A stretch of DNA of 64,000 nt from Tetrahymena elliotti 4EA (Eukaryota > Ciliophora > Oligohymenophorea > Hymenostomatida > Tetrahymenidae), in NCBI GenBank assembly GCA_000231825.2, contig JH720347.1, forward strand, positions 1 to 64,000, written 5' to 3'. This document shows, in pieces, positions 35,701-48,918 of this stretch (the stretch's first letter is position 1; each line of letters begins with the position of its first letter). The notes below the pieces were generated by a model. The model searched no databases, had not been told where the DNA came from, and saw nothing but the letters and a program-made list of their open reading frames with translations. The position numbers and the translations under genes are program-made.

Positions 35701-37083
35701 AGTTTTGACTCTCTGTTTCATCAGCAAGGATTTTTGAAATACTTTTTTGATTCTCTTGAAGCATCCATTTATTAGAATTCTCATTTCTTAGCTCATCTTA
35801 TGTTTTTCTTGATTAATATTTCATTTTATCATTAAAATCTTTGATTTTATCTAAAATATTGCTTTAAATGCTAAAAGATTTCTCTCCTGATTCAGATTTC
35901 ATTTATTTGTGGCGTTGTCTAAGATCTCTAAGATTAGAAGGCTATTTTAACTACATTTAAGGATCTTTTTAAACAATAACTTAGCTTATCTGATTTTTTT
36001 GGTTTACATTTGTCTAAGGATTCGTATTCTTTTCTTATAAAACTATTCCAGTATTTTGATTTTGTGGGAGACTTTATCTTGCCGGTTTTATTGAAAAGAT
36101 ACTTGCCATATTATTTTATTATTCAATAAACGGTTTCTCTTCGAGCAAAGTATTTTTACTTTAATTAGTTTAAGCTTAAGAAATAAATGAATCAGAATTT
36201 TATTATTTTGAATTAGCTGCAAAAAAATTATTATTTTCTTGCTTATTTGCTTCAAACTCTACTATCATTTCACCTTAAGATGAATTTGTTTTTTCAGCTC
36301 CTTAAAACAACTTTTCTTATTAGTATTTATTTTTAAAAAATTAAGATCCATCTTAAATACTAGAGACATTTCTTTGTTGAATTTAAAATTAACTTGCATT
36401 AAAAGTATTAATAGGTGGATCTTATTTAAAGAATGGGTTATAATCATCTTTTTTCTGTTAGGCGAATAAATTATTAGAATAATTTAAACTTGTCCTCTAC
36501 TTTGATTATAAAGCATTTTAAAACCCTTTTTCTTATTCTTAGTCTGAATTTTTGTTAAAGGTGTTAGAAGAAAAATATTGATTTGGTAGAACATCTGCAC
36601 TTTTATTTATATTTTACTCAGCACTAGGCTAGTCTTATTTATAAATTTAATTAAAAGTTTTATTTTGTCCTTGTTAAGCATTCATAATATTTTCCATATT
36701 GAATATCTTCATGTAATCATTTCCAACATTAGCTTACTTTTGATAGATTGCCTTTTCTTTAATTAATTTTACAAGAATTATGTATTATAATCAAGTCTTT
36801 ATTTAACTAAGTTACCTACTCCAAAAGAATGATTTTAAGAAGCTTAGGGAGACACTGATTTGTTTAATTAATTATTAGAATATCTTGCTGTTTTGTTTCC
36901 TACTTTTTATGACTAAGTGCCAATTTATGTTAAAGTCCTTCTTTTTGTGTTATTTCCACTATTAGAAAGTTGATTTCTCTGTGGATAAGGAGATGGCGTG
37001 TTATTTTTATTTTTTTGTGCACTTTTACTAGGAGTTTTATCACTTCTTAGTGAACTCATAAAATTATTGCTAATCCTGTCCAT
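32785..37083 (-). CDS. Large low-complexity protein with basic C-terminus
   Basis: Gln-recoded frames run from ATG 37083 to TGA 32785 and give about 1,200 residues. The N-terminus is basic and Ser/Asn-rich (MDRISNNFMSSLRSDKTPSK), then a long Gln/Asn/Ser-rich disordered region. Helical charged segments appear in places (ILDKIKDFNDKMKYQSRK; HFEQLKKEVEFLYKQCK). The tail has a strongly basic, nuclear-localisation-like run (GIKRKMPARGNKKKK) followed by acidic serine-rich sequence and a second Lys-rich end. A long intron (about 34740-35208, phases match) joins the two halves. If it is not real, these are two genes, 37083 to about 35100 and about 34680 to 32785. The basic tail suggests a nuclear or nucleic-acid role, which is inference. 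No domain recognised. Confidence 0.65.
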
Positions 37084-37624
37084 TAATTTGGAAAAATTAT
37101 CTTGAGTCTTAACCTATTATGCTTCAGATATAAATTATTTGTGTTATTTATTATTGCTTAGAAATCTAAATATATGCAAAAAATATTTGTTTGAAAAGAT
37201 TATAATCTTGCTAGATTTTTAATTTTAACAAATTTTTAATATCTTGTGTTATTAGCTTGTTTGCTAGCTAATAATAGATAATAAATAAGAATACTTTTTC
37301 AAATTCAAAAAATTAAAGAGAGAAATAAGAAAGTTAATAAAAAACGAATTTCAGCGGGAAGAAAATATTGTTATAAATAATAATATAAATTGAAATTGAA
37401 TTCAATTTTAAAGTAACAAAAAAATATCTTGACAATATTTTTAAGCAAAGACCAAACTAAATAGAATCATTTTTTTGTGTTTTTATTATTTTTGATAATT
37501 TTAAAAAGAAAACAGTTTATTTTTATTTTTGTTGTGTTATTTAAGATATTTTTTATGAGTAATATTAATTTAATTTATGAATATAAATAAATAAATATCT
37601 GTAAATTTGATCAGAAGCTTCTTA
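37084..37624. other. Divergent intergenic region
   Basis: AT-rich promoter gap between the low-complexity gene and the first acyltransferase. No element recognised. Confidence 0.5.
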
Positions 37625-38646
37625 ATGTATCCTAAAGTATTTAATTTAAAGGATAATAGTCAGAGTGGAAAAATAAAATCTATTTTAGGTGTTATTTTTT
37701 ACTTCTACTGCTCATACATTTTATGTACAGGCACACTTGTCTATCTATTATACTAGACAATAGTAGATAAATCAGTAATAGCATTAATTCTCATAATAGC
37801 TATTTGCACATACTAATATGGATTTTGCAAAAAATCTGATACACTTATTTCCTTTTTTAGATACATGAATCTACCAAATTATTTTAACGAATGGACTTGC
37901 ACACTCGAAGAGCCAGTACAAGAAACTAAAGCTTTATTCTCTTATCATCCTCATTGCATATTCAATTTTACTTTTTTATGGAATAGCTTCCATAATTGTT
38001 TTAATAGCATATTTTTAGCATCAAGAATGCTTATAAATGTACCTTTCTTGGGAATAGCTGTAACCTTAGTTGGAGTTTAGAGTGTAATTTTGCTATTTTT
38101 AAACTTTAAGCTTTAAAAATAAACAAATAAAATATATTGCAATAAATTATTCATATTTTTTATAAATTATAGGTTGACCCTGGTAATATGAATCGCTTAA
38201 TGAAATAAGGTAAAAATGTAGGTATTCTTCCTGGTGCTTTTGAAGAAGCTTGTCTAACAAGTTAAAACCACCATAGAATATATATTAAGCATAGAAAAGG
38301 TTTTATTAAATATGCTCTTAAATATGGATACACAATATACCCATGCTATTCATTTGGAGAAAACAAAGTGTATTGGACTTTAACTAAATTTTTAAAATTT
38401 AGAATGATATTGGCAAAAATGAAATTATTGTCTGTGCTTTTTGGATCTAAATTTGGTATAGCTCCTGATTACAATGTAGAAATGCACTCTGTAGTTGGTA
38501 AAGGAATATAATGTCCTTAAATAGAAAACCCAACAAAAGAAGATGTTGAAAAATATCATAAAATTTACATTGAAGCAATTGTAAATCTTTTTAACAAGTA
38601 TAAGAAACAATTTAATTTAGAAAATTAGGAATTGGCATTATATTGA
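37625..38646 (+). CDS. DGAT2-family acyltransferase, copy 1
   Basis: Two exons (37625-38083, 38173-38646) give 339-base-free, in-phase coding of 310 residues. Two hydrophobic segments near the N-terminus (VIFYFYCSYILCTGTLVYLLY; VIALILIIAICTY) would anchor it in the ER membrane. The catalytic block is SYHPHCIFNF (HPHC at 37946-37957), followed by SRMLINVPFLG and, after the intron, VDPGNM, GILPGAFEEA, RKGFIKYALKYGYTIYP and SFGENKVY. These match the DGAT2/MOGAT/wax-synthase family, which makes di- or triacylglycerol or wax esters from acyl-CoA. The family motif is normally HPHG; here Gly is Cys. Length is close to the usual 330-390. The acceptor substrate cannot be told. Confidence 0.88.
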
Positions 38647-39612
38647 TTTTCTAAATTAAAAATATTAAGAAAACTTCAACTCTATCTCTTATTAATTGCA
38701 TCATTTATATTTTGTTTTTTGTAAATGACTCAATTTATACTCACTAGTATTTCTAGTAATATGTTAGCTATTTAATTCTAGAACATAGCCATTTATATTT
38801 TAATATGTCATATTATATTTATTAATATTTAAGGAATATCAAAATGTTGTAATTATTTTCTTGATATTTCTAGGTTATTATTTAAGTACTGAATTTCATT
38901 TTTATTCAAGAAATGTTATTATTAAATCTTTCATAAATAATTCAAGATAAAAAGTCTTTTAAAACATTAAAATCTACGAATAGTATATAGCTAACTCTTG
39001 ATTAAAATTTCTTTTAAAGTGAATAATGAATATCTCTCATTTAATTTAAAAAAGTAATTTTAGCTAGGATAAATTGAAAGGGTCAAAATATAATAATTTT
39101 AGGTTTAATTTATGATTGTTACCTTTGTAAAGATAGTTTAAATTAAAGTAATTAGATATTTTACTATTTTAATTAAGAAAGAATAAATTTATGTAATAAT
39201 TTTTGATTTAAAAAAAAAAATTTATGATTTGGTTTTTGTTTTGACTAAGTTTATTGAATTACAAAAAAATTGCATACTAACAATTATTCTACATGCACCA
39301 AAATGCGTATGTTAAAAGTAAAAATTTCAGTCTTATTTATTTTAAACAATTAAATTAAATTATTAGAAATTTATGTGTTAAAATACTCAACTTATCAGTA
39401 ATACCTTAACTATCAAAGCGTCATAATACAATAAGGTTTTAAAAAAATAATTAAGTTGCTCATATTTCATAAGAATCTATAAAAGTAAATTAAAATATCA
39501 GTATTTTAAAAACATCTTCAGCACAATCTTAAAATTAAATAAACAAATTAAATTATAAAAATTAAAAAAAAAGTTTTAAAAAAATTATATTAGAGAGAGT
39601 TAATCTACTAAA
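38647..39612. other. Intergenic region between the acyltransferase pair
   Basis: AT-rich, no coding signal. It must carry the promoter of copy 2 if the copies are transcribed separately. Confidence 0.5.
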
Positions 39613-40775
39613 ATGGACATTGATATTTCTAAATAAGATACACCTAAGATACCGAAGAGTCGTTTCAAAGCATGGTTTGGAAATTTGTTTTATTTCTACG
39701 TGCTATACTTAATGAGCATTCAACTTTTCATTTATCTTCTCTATAAGAGCCTTTATGAAAAGAGTTTAGTATCTGGAGCTATTATGGCTATACTGTGTAC
39801 TTATTAATTTTACTTTGCTAAAAAATCCTAAACATTTATCAGATTCATCAATTGGTTATCAATTCATTCTATTTTTGATGAATGGACTTTTGTTAAAGAG
39901 GAACCTATCTAATAAAATTCTTTGATTTCTTTCCATCCTCACTGTATTTTCAACATTGCCTTTATATGGAATAATCACTTGAACTATGAGATAACTCCTT
40001 TAGCTTCCAGAATGATTTACAATGTTCCATTTATTGGAATATTCATAAGATGGCTCGGAATTTCATCTGTAAATTATCATTTCATTATTTTTGTATTTCA
40101 TTAAAAATTGAAAGGCAATATAGAGAAATTTTACAATAAGTAATTTGAATACTGTGTCTTTATAAAGGCAATTTAAGGAGAAAAATTTGTCACTTTTATC
40201 TTTTATTTTTTTTAATATTTAAAAATTTGATAGTTCAAGATATAGAAAAAAATTAACTAGCTACTAATTAACAAGTTATAATCTAAATTTAAAAAAATTA
40301 GGTTGATCCATTAACAATGAAAGATAAAATGAAAAAGGGTATAAACATAGGATTACTACCTGGTGGGTTTGAAGAAGCTACATTAACAAGCACAAAAGAA
40401 AATAGAGTATATATTAAGAATAGAAAGGGCTTTATTAAATATGCTATGCAATATGGGTATACAGTTTACCCCTCCTATGCATTTGGGGAAAATAAATGCT
40501 ATTATACCTTTGAAAAATTCTTATCATTTAGATTATTGATGAACAAATTTAAATTAGTGGGTGCTTATTTTATTTCTAAATATGGATGGGTTCCCAATCA
40601 TAACTTAGGAATTCACACTGTAATAGGCAAAGGTATTAAACTACCATAAATAACAAATCCTACACAATAAGATATAGACAAATATCATGAAATTTATATT
40701 AATGAACTTATTAATCTATTTGATAAATATAAAAAATAATATAACCAAGCAGATTAAATTCTGAATATTTTCTGA
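39613..40775 (+). CDS. DGAT2-family acyltransferase, copy 2
   Basis: Two exons (39613-40068, 40302-40775) give 309 residues. Layout matches copy 1: paired N-terminal membrane segments (FYFYVLYLMSIQLFIYLLY; SGAIMAILCTY), FDEWTFVKEEP, SFHPHCIFNI (HPHC at 39934-39945), SRMIYNVPFIGIF, then after the intron VDPLTM, GLLPGGFEEATLTS, RKGFIKYAMQYGYTVYPSY and FGENKCYY. The intron falls at the same codon and phase as in copy 1, directly before VDP, but is longer (233 against 89 bases). PGGFEEA is closer to the family's usual form than the PGAFEEA of copy 1. An acyl-CoA-dependent glycerolipid or wax ester synthase in the ER is likely. The two genes are a tandem duplication. Confidence 0.88.
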
Positions 40776-42250
40776 ATAGTATATTAAAAAATAATTTATT
40801 AGAATATAAAAAAATTAGAATGTAATAATAATTTTCCAAACAGCTAAATAACCATATTTATAATACTTTAGATATCTGAAACAAATTCTAAACTAATAAG
40901 CTAGCCAACAATATAAATCATATAATCTAATCAGAATTAAAATTTTATAATAATAGTTTGATTACTATTTTGAATGTAAAAATAATTTTATTTTTATAAA
41001 ATATTAAATTAAATATTGATGTTAACTTTCAATTTTTGTTTTAACAGTTTTCTTTCATAAAATTTTAATTAAATATGTTTAAAACAAAATCATTTTATAT
41101 TCTTTTCAAAAGGATAATTTTTTAGCATGAAAAATTTATTACTTTGCTTTTAATATTAAAAAATCATAAATTAAAAGTTTAATATTAATGCTATTCCTAA
41201 ATTGAAATGTCATGCACTAAGAGGTCATATATTTCAATTCCTAATTTCTATTTGCCAAATATAATGTATATTTAAAATATTAATACAATTATTTTATTAA
41301 ATTTTTGTTTGTTTTCTTTCATATTTTTTCAAAAATTGACCTTGATTAAGGTTGATGGAGGGAGACCTTATTGACAGTATTTTAAATTAAATGTTTTTAA
41401 CTTATATATTTTTTTACAGTTTTTAATGAATAAAAGAAATAATTTTTGTATTGTTTTTGTTTCAAACAAATAAAATTTTACAATGAAACATTTTTAAATA
41501 ATTTTGGTGTAAACTAACTAAATAGAAGAGTATGACAAGATTATATAAAAAAACAATTTCTATTTCAGAAGATAATAAATAAAGGTAATATTATTTATAA
41601 TTGAGTTTTACTGAAGAAAAATTAAGAAATAAAAAGTACAAAATAAACAAAATCCTCATTATTGTATGATTATCATAATTGTTTATTAGTCGATAAAATT
41701 TTTTGGTAATAAATAGAAATTTTTTATTTATGGATTTAATTTATGCTTTTTTTATTTTGAAATGTTAAGCTTTTTATGAATCACCTGTTTTAGATTACTC
41801 AGAAAATTAATATATTCAAAAAATATGAATATTTGCATTATTATTTTTAAATTTTTTATTTAATGTTTGAAGAAAATAACTTAAAATAAAAAATGATTTT
41901 ACATTACTGTTTTATCTTAAAGAATTTAAGAAAACTGTTAGGTCGTTTTAAAAAATTGAGATTTTATTTGTATTTATGATAGTGTGTTAGATATTGATAA
42001 TCAAAATAACAAAGCATGTATTATAATCTTATTTTTTGCTTGATTATATTTATGAACTGCTTTTTAAGTAAATGAATTGATTTATTTTTTTGTTATATAA
42101 AGAAAGAAATATTATGAGTCTTAAGTATTTTGTTGGAAAAATTTACAAAAAAGCAAATAATTACTACTTTGTTTCCAAATTAATAAGTAAGTTAATTTAT
42201 TTAATTAAATAAGATTATTTAAGGGAGAAGTTTTGTTAGCAAGATAATAA
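40776..42250. other. Intergenic region
   Basis: About 1.5 kb, AT-rich. A short hairpin-like ACCTTGATTAAGGT occurs near 41339-41352 with a partial repeat of its arm nearby. An ATG at about 41532 opens only 18 codons before non-coding sequence. No gene supported. Confidence 0.45.
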
Positions 42251-45200
42251 ATGGATGATAAACTAAGTAGTTTCTTTTTGAATCATTAATAATAATCATT
42301 TTAATAATACAATTTTAAAATAGCAGCTCCAGATTAAGACTATCTACCTCTATTATCACCATTAAATGTAAGTAATTTTTTCTATTGATTTGAAGGATTT
42401 AACAGTTTTTTTGTTTTAATTAGTTAAGTTATTTAGCTTAAGATTAGCTTAAATATAATATTTTAGATGAAATTCAAGATGCGAAACAAAATACATTCAA
42501 GTAATTATTTAAAGAATATAAATAGTTCATATAAGTTATCTCTAATTCTTTTAAAAAGCATTTCTGACATTAAAGGGAGCAATTTTGAATAGATAATGAA
42601 CTAAGATCTTAATGATAAATAATTATCTAATTTAGTAATGGTCCTAGATAGATAATAGATTAATAAGGAGAAATAGAACAGAAATATTGATTTGAATAAA
42701 ATAAATTATTTATAGTATATTAATCGAAAAAATGACATTTAAATAAACTCTGCCTAATATAATAGCTTTTTAGAATCCATAGATTTCAGACCAAGTGCTT
42801 TGAGTTTGAATGAGTAGAAAAAAGAAAGCACAGATTTGAATAAGATTAACTAGATCTATAGTATGCAAAAAAAAAATAATTAATAAAAGAGTGAATAGCT
42901 CTAAATAAAGAAGTTAAAGAATAAAGACTACTAATAAAAGCATAGGTAATACTTGAAGTAGGACTTTAGGTTAAAAAGTTTAAGTGATGTTTAAGCTAGT
43001 AGAGCATTCGCATAAAATAATGAAAGATAAATTACTCATACCCATAGGTTGAAGGAATAAAAGGGTAATTAAGAGACTTCTTTATAAAACCACTATGTAT
43101 CTTAAAATACTACATAAACATCAACAACAATAAATAAAAGTAGCTCTAAAAAGAAAAATATTCCTAAAATAAACTTTAATTCTACATAAAACTTCAGCTA
43201 TAATACAAATTTTAATTAAAATAATACTAATTAATAAGAAAAATATATTAAAGAAGGTTAATCAACTCCTAAAAACAAAACAAATAGCTATTTTTTTAGA
43301 AAAGAAGAGACAGATGAAGAGTTATATAAGTCTAAAACCTTAAGGGAAGAAAGTGATTATCAGATATATAATTCTATAAATGGAACATAAGATTCTAAAT
43401 TCAGCATCAATACATCTAAATCTTATTAAAATTTTATAAATTCTCCTAAAAATGCTAATCTGCCTTATTACGATAGTAGTAATTAAGTGTAACCTAAATA
43501 TAAATAACTGAAAACTTTAATAAATAGTTTTTCTTCTTCTAATAACTTATAAACAAGTGTAAAAAAGTATCCAAGCTCTAACTTGAATACAGCTAAAAAC
43601 ATAATGAATAGTATGAACACACAAAGTAATTTTAATACTAAGATAAAACAACTTCAACTCTAAAATTTGTAAAATGGTCATTAATAATAATTTTTCACTG
43701 AAAGAGCTGCTAGAAATGACAATAATTTGGACACATAAATATATAGCAAAAATACGCATGTACTACAAGATGAAGCTAAAAAATCAAAATTTTTATAAAA
43801 TAACTCAAATTTATCAACAAAACAGACAGTTTCAGCTAAAAGTCAGGCTTAACGTGAAGATTAAAGAGAATAAAGCTACATCATTAATTCATAAAATAAT
43901 GATGATTTATTTTCTCCAAAAAATGATAGCTAAACCCCTAAAAAATTAGATATTAGAATAAGATAAACAAACTAGTAAAAAAAATAAAAATAAAAATTTC
44001 TTTAAAAGACCTCAAAAAACTAAATATTTTTTTAAACTGAAGAAAGCAAACTTAATGAGTAGATATATTCTTAGCAAGAAGAGTTAGATTTGCTATAAAC
44101 TAATGAAGGAGATATAAAAAATAAAGAATTTTCAATATAATTAAATGGTGTTTTAAATTAAACTAATAACAATATTAGTTAAAAATAATCAAATACAACA
44201 TTAAAAGATGAAATTAATAAAGATAAGATAGAGGATAATGATGATGAAAATAATAATAGTTATAGTTCAAATAATGTGCCTAACTCACCCACAAAATAAA
44301 GATTTTCTAAGAAATCATCTTTAATTGACCCTTCTTAATTAATGATGCTTAAAAAATTAATTGAAAAAAAACAAAGTCAGACTTTCGAAACAAAAATCCC
44401 CATTTAAGCAGTTAATTAATTTTAAGATGAAAAATAAAATTTAGGAACCTTAGAACTTGTTAAAGAATCTTCAAATACCCCAAAATAAAATGAAAACTAA
44501 AGTGAGGGATACTAAAGTTCGCCAAACTGTAAATCAGAAACAAAAAAAAGAAAATCTTGCATTAATGTTGATTAAGATTTCAATAATAAATACTTGGAGA
44601 GTGAAAGTAATGAAAATCTGATATAATTAGGTCTAGATTATCATGGAATTAAAGGATTGAGTCATTATTGCAACTTTTAAAATGAAATTACAAAAAAATA
44701 AAATACAAATTTCTAACATCATCACTACAATCCTTCCTTTATATTTGTAAATAGCTAGAGAAGGTTAGAACTAAATCACTCCGATTATAGCCATTAGTAA
44801 CTAACTTTTGAGCATTCAATGAGAGGAGAATCGCAGAGGAAAAAAATAAATATTTTAGATATGAATGAGAGTTAAGATTTTGAAGATTTGTCAGTAAAAA
44901 ATAGTTTAATATTAAAAAAAAATAAAAATACTTTAGATAGAAAAATGTAATAATATATCAAAAGAACATTTTTAGAATTCAATAAGCAAGACAACAAGCC
45001 GAAGCAAAAAATGAGTGAAGAAGCACAATCGAAGCAAAATATTCAAATAAACGATAAAAAAAACTTACCAAGTAGTTAAAAAGAAATTTAAAATTAGAAT
45101 AATTTATAAAAACTAAACAATCAATCAATTAGCCCAATTAGAACATCTAAAATTTAGCATTAAAATAGTATAATATAACTAACAGTAAGTATCAATCCTC

Positions 45201-48028
45201 CTTTAAACAATCCAGATAATTCTACAAAGGCTAACAATAATTTACAAATTTTTAAGTTTGTCACCTTTAAAAAAGATAATAAATCTTAGGGTTCTATTCA
45301 TTCAGAAAATTCTTAATAATCAAATATTTCATCTGACACAAATGAAGAAGTTGAAAACTTGTATTTTAATGAAGAAAATAATTAAAATGAAGGTGATGAA
45401 TCAGAAAAAGAAGATGATGTTTCTTTACACTTGTAAGATGGTAAACAAATAAATAAATTAATTATATTTTTTAATTCCTAAATAACTTAAAAAAATATTT
45501 TCAAAGGCAATTATGATCAATAAGTGAACTAAAATTATCCTAATTTCTCCAAAAATATGGATTAAACTAATTAGTAAAATAATTCAAAATTGGCAAAGAT
45601 GAAAGATCCTAAAAATTCATTCACAGTCACTAGAAATTACCTTATGAACTATTTGCAGAAATAAAAATAGTCAAAATATCTAAAAAAAATGTAAAAAATA
45701 AACCAGAACATTTAGAATATTTAAGATAACTAAAAAGTAAATCATCATCATCATCATCAATTAAATTTTTATATTTAAAAAAATTTTATTGAAAAAGATT
45801 AAGTAGGAAATAAAATTAGATGATCAAAATAGTTTTGAACTTATGCAGTTTTATGAATTTACACCTAAAAAGCAAAATAATCAAAGCTCTTCAAAGTCTT
45901 ATATGAAACTATCTTTAGATAAAAATTTAACTATAAGAGACTGTTTTGAGCATACATATGTAGCAGATTCTTATAGAAATAATCCTTTTTTTTCAGATGA
46001 AGATATTTAAAATCCAACTGTGATTAATAAGAAAAGAAACAAAAATCGTATTAAAAGCGATCAAACTAAGTAAACAAATGCAAAACGTTCATTGTAGAAT
46101 TTTAGTATTGAAGAAATTAGCTCATCTTCTAATTCTTAATCAGATAATTCACAATCTAGATCTTCAAACTCATCAAATTCCTCAATTGATGAAGAGAGTT
46201 TAGGAAATACCTAGTCATAACTTGGAATGGACTAATATTATGCTTAATAAGATGAATCTAGTTTTTAACAGTAATAATTTATAAACGATATTGAGATTTA
46301 TGAAGACGAAAGCTATGATCCTATGTCTTTATCAAATAAGTTTTTAAAAACTGTAAGACCTCTAAATTTAAGTGAATCTAAATCTATGTTAACTAGATTA
46401 TATGAAAATTTACCACCTTACATTAGCGAATTAGAAGAAAGCTAAGTGGAATAAGTGCTAAATTTAAAGAATTAATACTTAGATAAGGAAATATAAGAAC
46501 TCTTAATTAAAAATAATAATATAAGTAAGTTTATTTCATTGAATTTTGTGAAATTAAAAATCTTATTTTTTTATTAGGAGATAAATTTAAATAAATTTCA
46601 GATAAATTAGAATCAGACAATAAAAGAAATTTTAAGTTATATTTTCATAATTACTATACTGAAGAGAAAGATTTGTTATTTGGAAATTTTGAAGACTAAT
46701 ATTCCATGAACACTAATTTTTATTATTCTTTTAGTTAAATAAAAAATCCATTCAAAAGTCAAACTCAGACATCTAACAAATCTATTGAATTAAATTTTTA
46801 GAAAATGTAACTTCAAGCTGCTGCTGCTTCTACTATCAATAGTAAAAAATTAATAAAGCAGTAGTAGTTGTAATAGTAGCAGTTAAAGCAAATTCAAGAT
46901 TTGCCCTCTTCAAATGATAACAAAGAGCAAAAAGAAGAAAATGTTTACTAATTAAATTAATTCAATTCAATTAAAAACTTAAAGTTTGATACTGAAATTC
47001 AATCAGAAGTCCCTTAATTTATCAAAAAAAGTTTAGAAAAAAGGATTTAATTATCTTAATCATTAAAAGAGAGTGTTTCTACTTCTAATGTAAATATAAT
47101 TATCTTCTAAAATCATACAAATTTAAATGTCAAATTTTTTATTTTTAGGAAAACTTTTTGTAGATTTAAAGAAGCAGATTCTCAAACATCTCCCAAAAGA
47201 GTCAAAAAGAATTAATTCCAGATGATTAAATTAAAAAGAAATCAATGAATTCTGTATAATAAACACCAATTAAGCCAAAACAAAGCTAACAAAACTTGCA
47301 GGAGTAAAATTAGGATTTTATTCTTGCTCTTTAAACTCTACCCTTAACTAGTATGTAATCAGCTAACAACAATTCTTAATTATTAAATCCTGCAAAAAAT
47401 AGTAATAAATCTAAAAATTAGCAAAATTAAGCCAAATTTGAAAATAAAAATTACATCGTATTAAATTCTAATTCTTCATAAGCAAGATTATAAAAACCAG
47501 ATATTTTAGACAGACAGTCTCTTTCTATAAGTAATAAAAATAATCAAATTACTAAAAGAAAGCTTCTTCCTCCTGAGTAACAGATTATGATGGCAATTAA
47601 ACATAATTAATTTACAGAGGTAAACACCAAAATTTTAATTTTTAAATTGTTGAAATAAATATTTTAATTTAATAATTTTATTTAATAGTTTGAAGATATC
47701 TTCACAAAGTTTCATTAGATTTAAATAAATTACTTAGATGAAGAAGGTAATAACTTTCTAATTATTGCTTCTAGTGTAGGAAATCTTGATATTGTAAGAC
47801 AATTAATATACAAAGGAATAAACATAAATCATCAAAATGTAAAGTTATTGTTTTTATTTTTAATTTTCTGAATAAATTTTTAATTAGGATTTGGGAAATA
47901 CAGCTCTCCATATGGCTCTAGCTTATGGAAATAGTGAAGTTGCTGATTTCCTTTTATAATTTAAGATAGACTAAAATTTAGTAAATAGAAATAATTAAAC
48001 AGCATGGGATACAGCTATAATGAAATGA
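42251..48028 (+). CDS. Very large disordered protein ending in ankyrin repeats
   Basis: About 1,750 residues across roughly seven exons, ATG 42251 to TGA 48026-48028. Most of it is Asn/Ser/Gln/Lys-rich and predicted disordered, with short helical runs. Landmarks include a Ser-rich segment (EEISSSSNSQSDNSQSRSSN), a Gln-rich run near 46850-46890 (KQQQLQQQQLKQ), and a charged motif KKRKSC. The end, encoded by the last exons from 47689, is an ankyrin repeat domain: LDEEGNNFLIIASSVGNLDI and VRQLIYKGININHQN, then DLGNTALHMALAYGNSEVAD and FLL...NRNNQTAWDTAI. Ankyrin repeats bind partner proteins, so it is probably a scaffold. Clear introns include 45737-45803, which starts next to an ATC repeat, and 47620-47688. 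The first intron ends just before the second-exon ATG near 42464; the exon junctions at 46520-46580 and 47090-47150 are inferred from phase. Confidence 0.8.
45737..45803 (+). repeat. ATC microsatellite inside an intron
   Basis: Six ATC units (45741-45758) lie a few bases after the GT donor of a 67-base intron in the ankyrin gene. If translated they would give a His run, but the reading frame only continues when this stretch is spliced out. Confidence 0.6.
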
Positions 48029-48918
48029 AAAATGACCATGAAATACTTTAAAAATTAGTGAAATAAATATTCAATCTTATTTTCAAGGATTTATCCTCAA
48101 ATTGATTTCTAATTTTCTTGATAATTTCTCAAAATTTTGAAAAAAATAATTTATTTCAATTTTACATTAATTTAAACAATTATTATAACATATTTATTGT
48201 ACATTTATATATATATACACTTTACACTTAGTTATTTATTTATCAAATTCAAAATAAAGCTTAACCATAAGAATGCTCTCTCATTCATTGCCCATTTATT
48301 TTATTTTGAATCTTTCCATTTTATACTTATTTGAAATATTTTTAAACCACAAAAATATTACTCTTAGTTTATTCATTTCTACTTTAGCAATTACATATCG
48401 AAATTTTAAGAATTTTAAATTTAATTCAATAATTTAGATGATCTAAATTTTTTATTCATTTGAAACAATTTTTACAAATATTATGCCAAGATCTTTGATT
48501 TTTACATTCAAATTGCTGCATAGATTATCTATCACTCACATACTCGCTCAATCTCTTTTTAATTCATTTTTTGTTATTTTTATTAAATTAGACTCTAAAT
48601 TTAATATATTTTTCAATTATTTTAAAATAAAAAATATTTGTTTCTTTCCAATTAATTAATAAATTTAAAATAACTGTTTGGCTCTTTTTCTAAAAATGAT
48701 AATTAAATATTTTAGATTACTGATATTTTATATAAATTTACACTTTTTTAATTTAAAAATATTTATAATAGGTCTTTATTATTTATTTATTGAATATAAA
48801 ATATTATTCAAATTCAAATCAATATTTCATCTATTCTTTAAAATATTTATTTCAAATATTTCATAAAATTTTTTTCTCTTTTTTAGTTTTTTTTTTATGT
48901 CTTTAAACAAAACTCATC
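48029..48918. other. Convergent intergenic region
   Basis: AT-rich spacer between two 3' ends. A 62-codon Phe/Ile/Lys-rich plus ORF at 48678-48866 is of the kind that AT-rich sequence gives by chance. Confidence 0.5.

Noticed and set aside
43547..43949. Overlapping ORFs on both strands
   Set aside because: Shadows inside the large ankyrin-repeat gene, whose frame is open throughout.
48678..48866. 62-codon plus ORF
   Set aside because: Almost only Phe, Ile, Leu, Lys and Tyr, as random AT-rich sequence gives.
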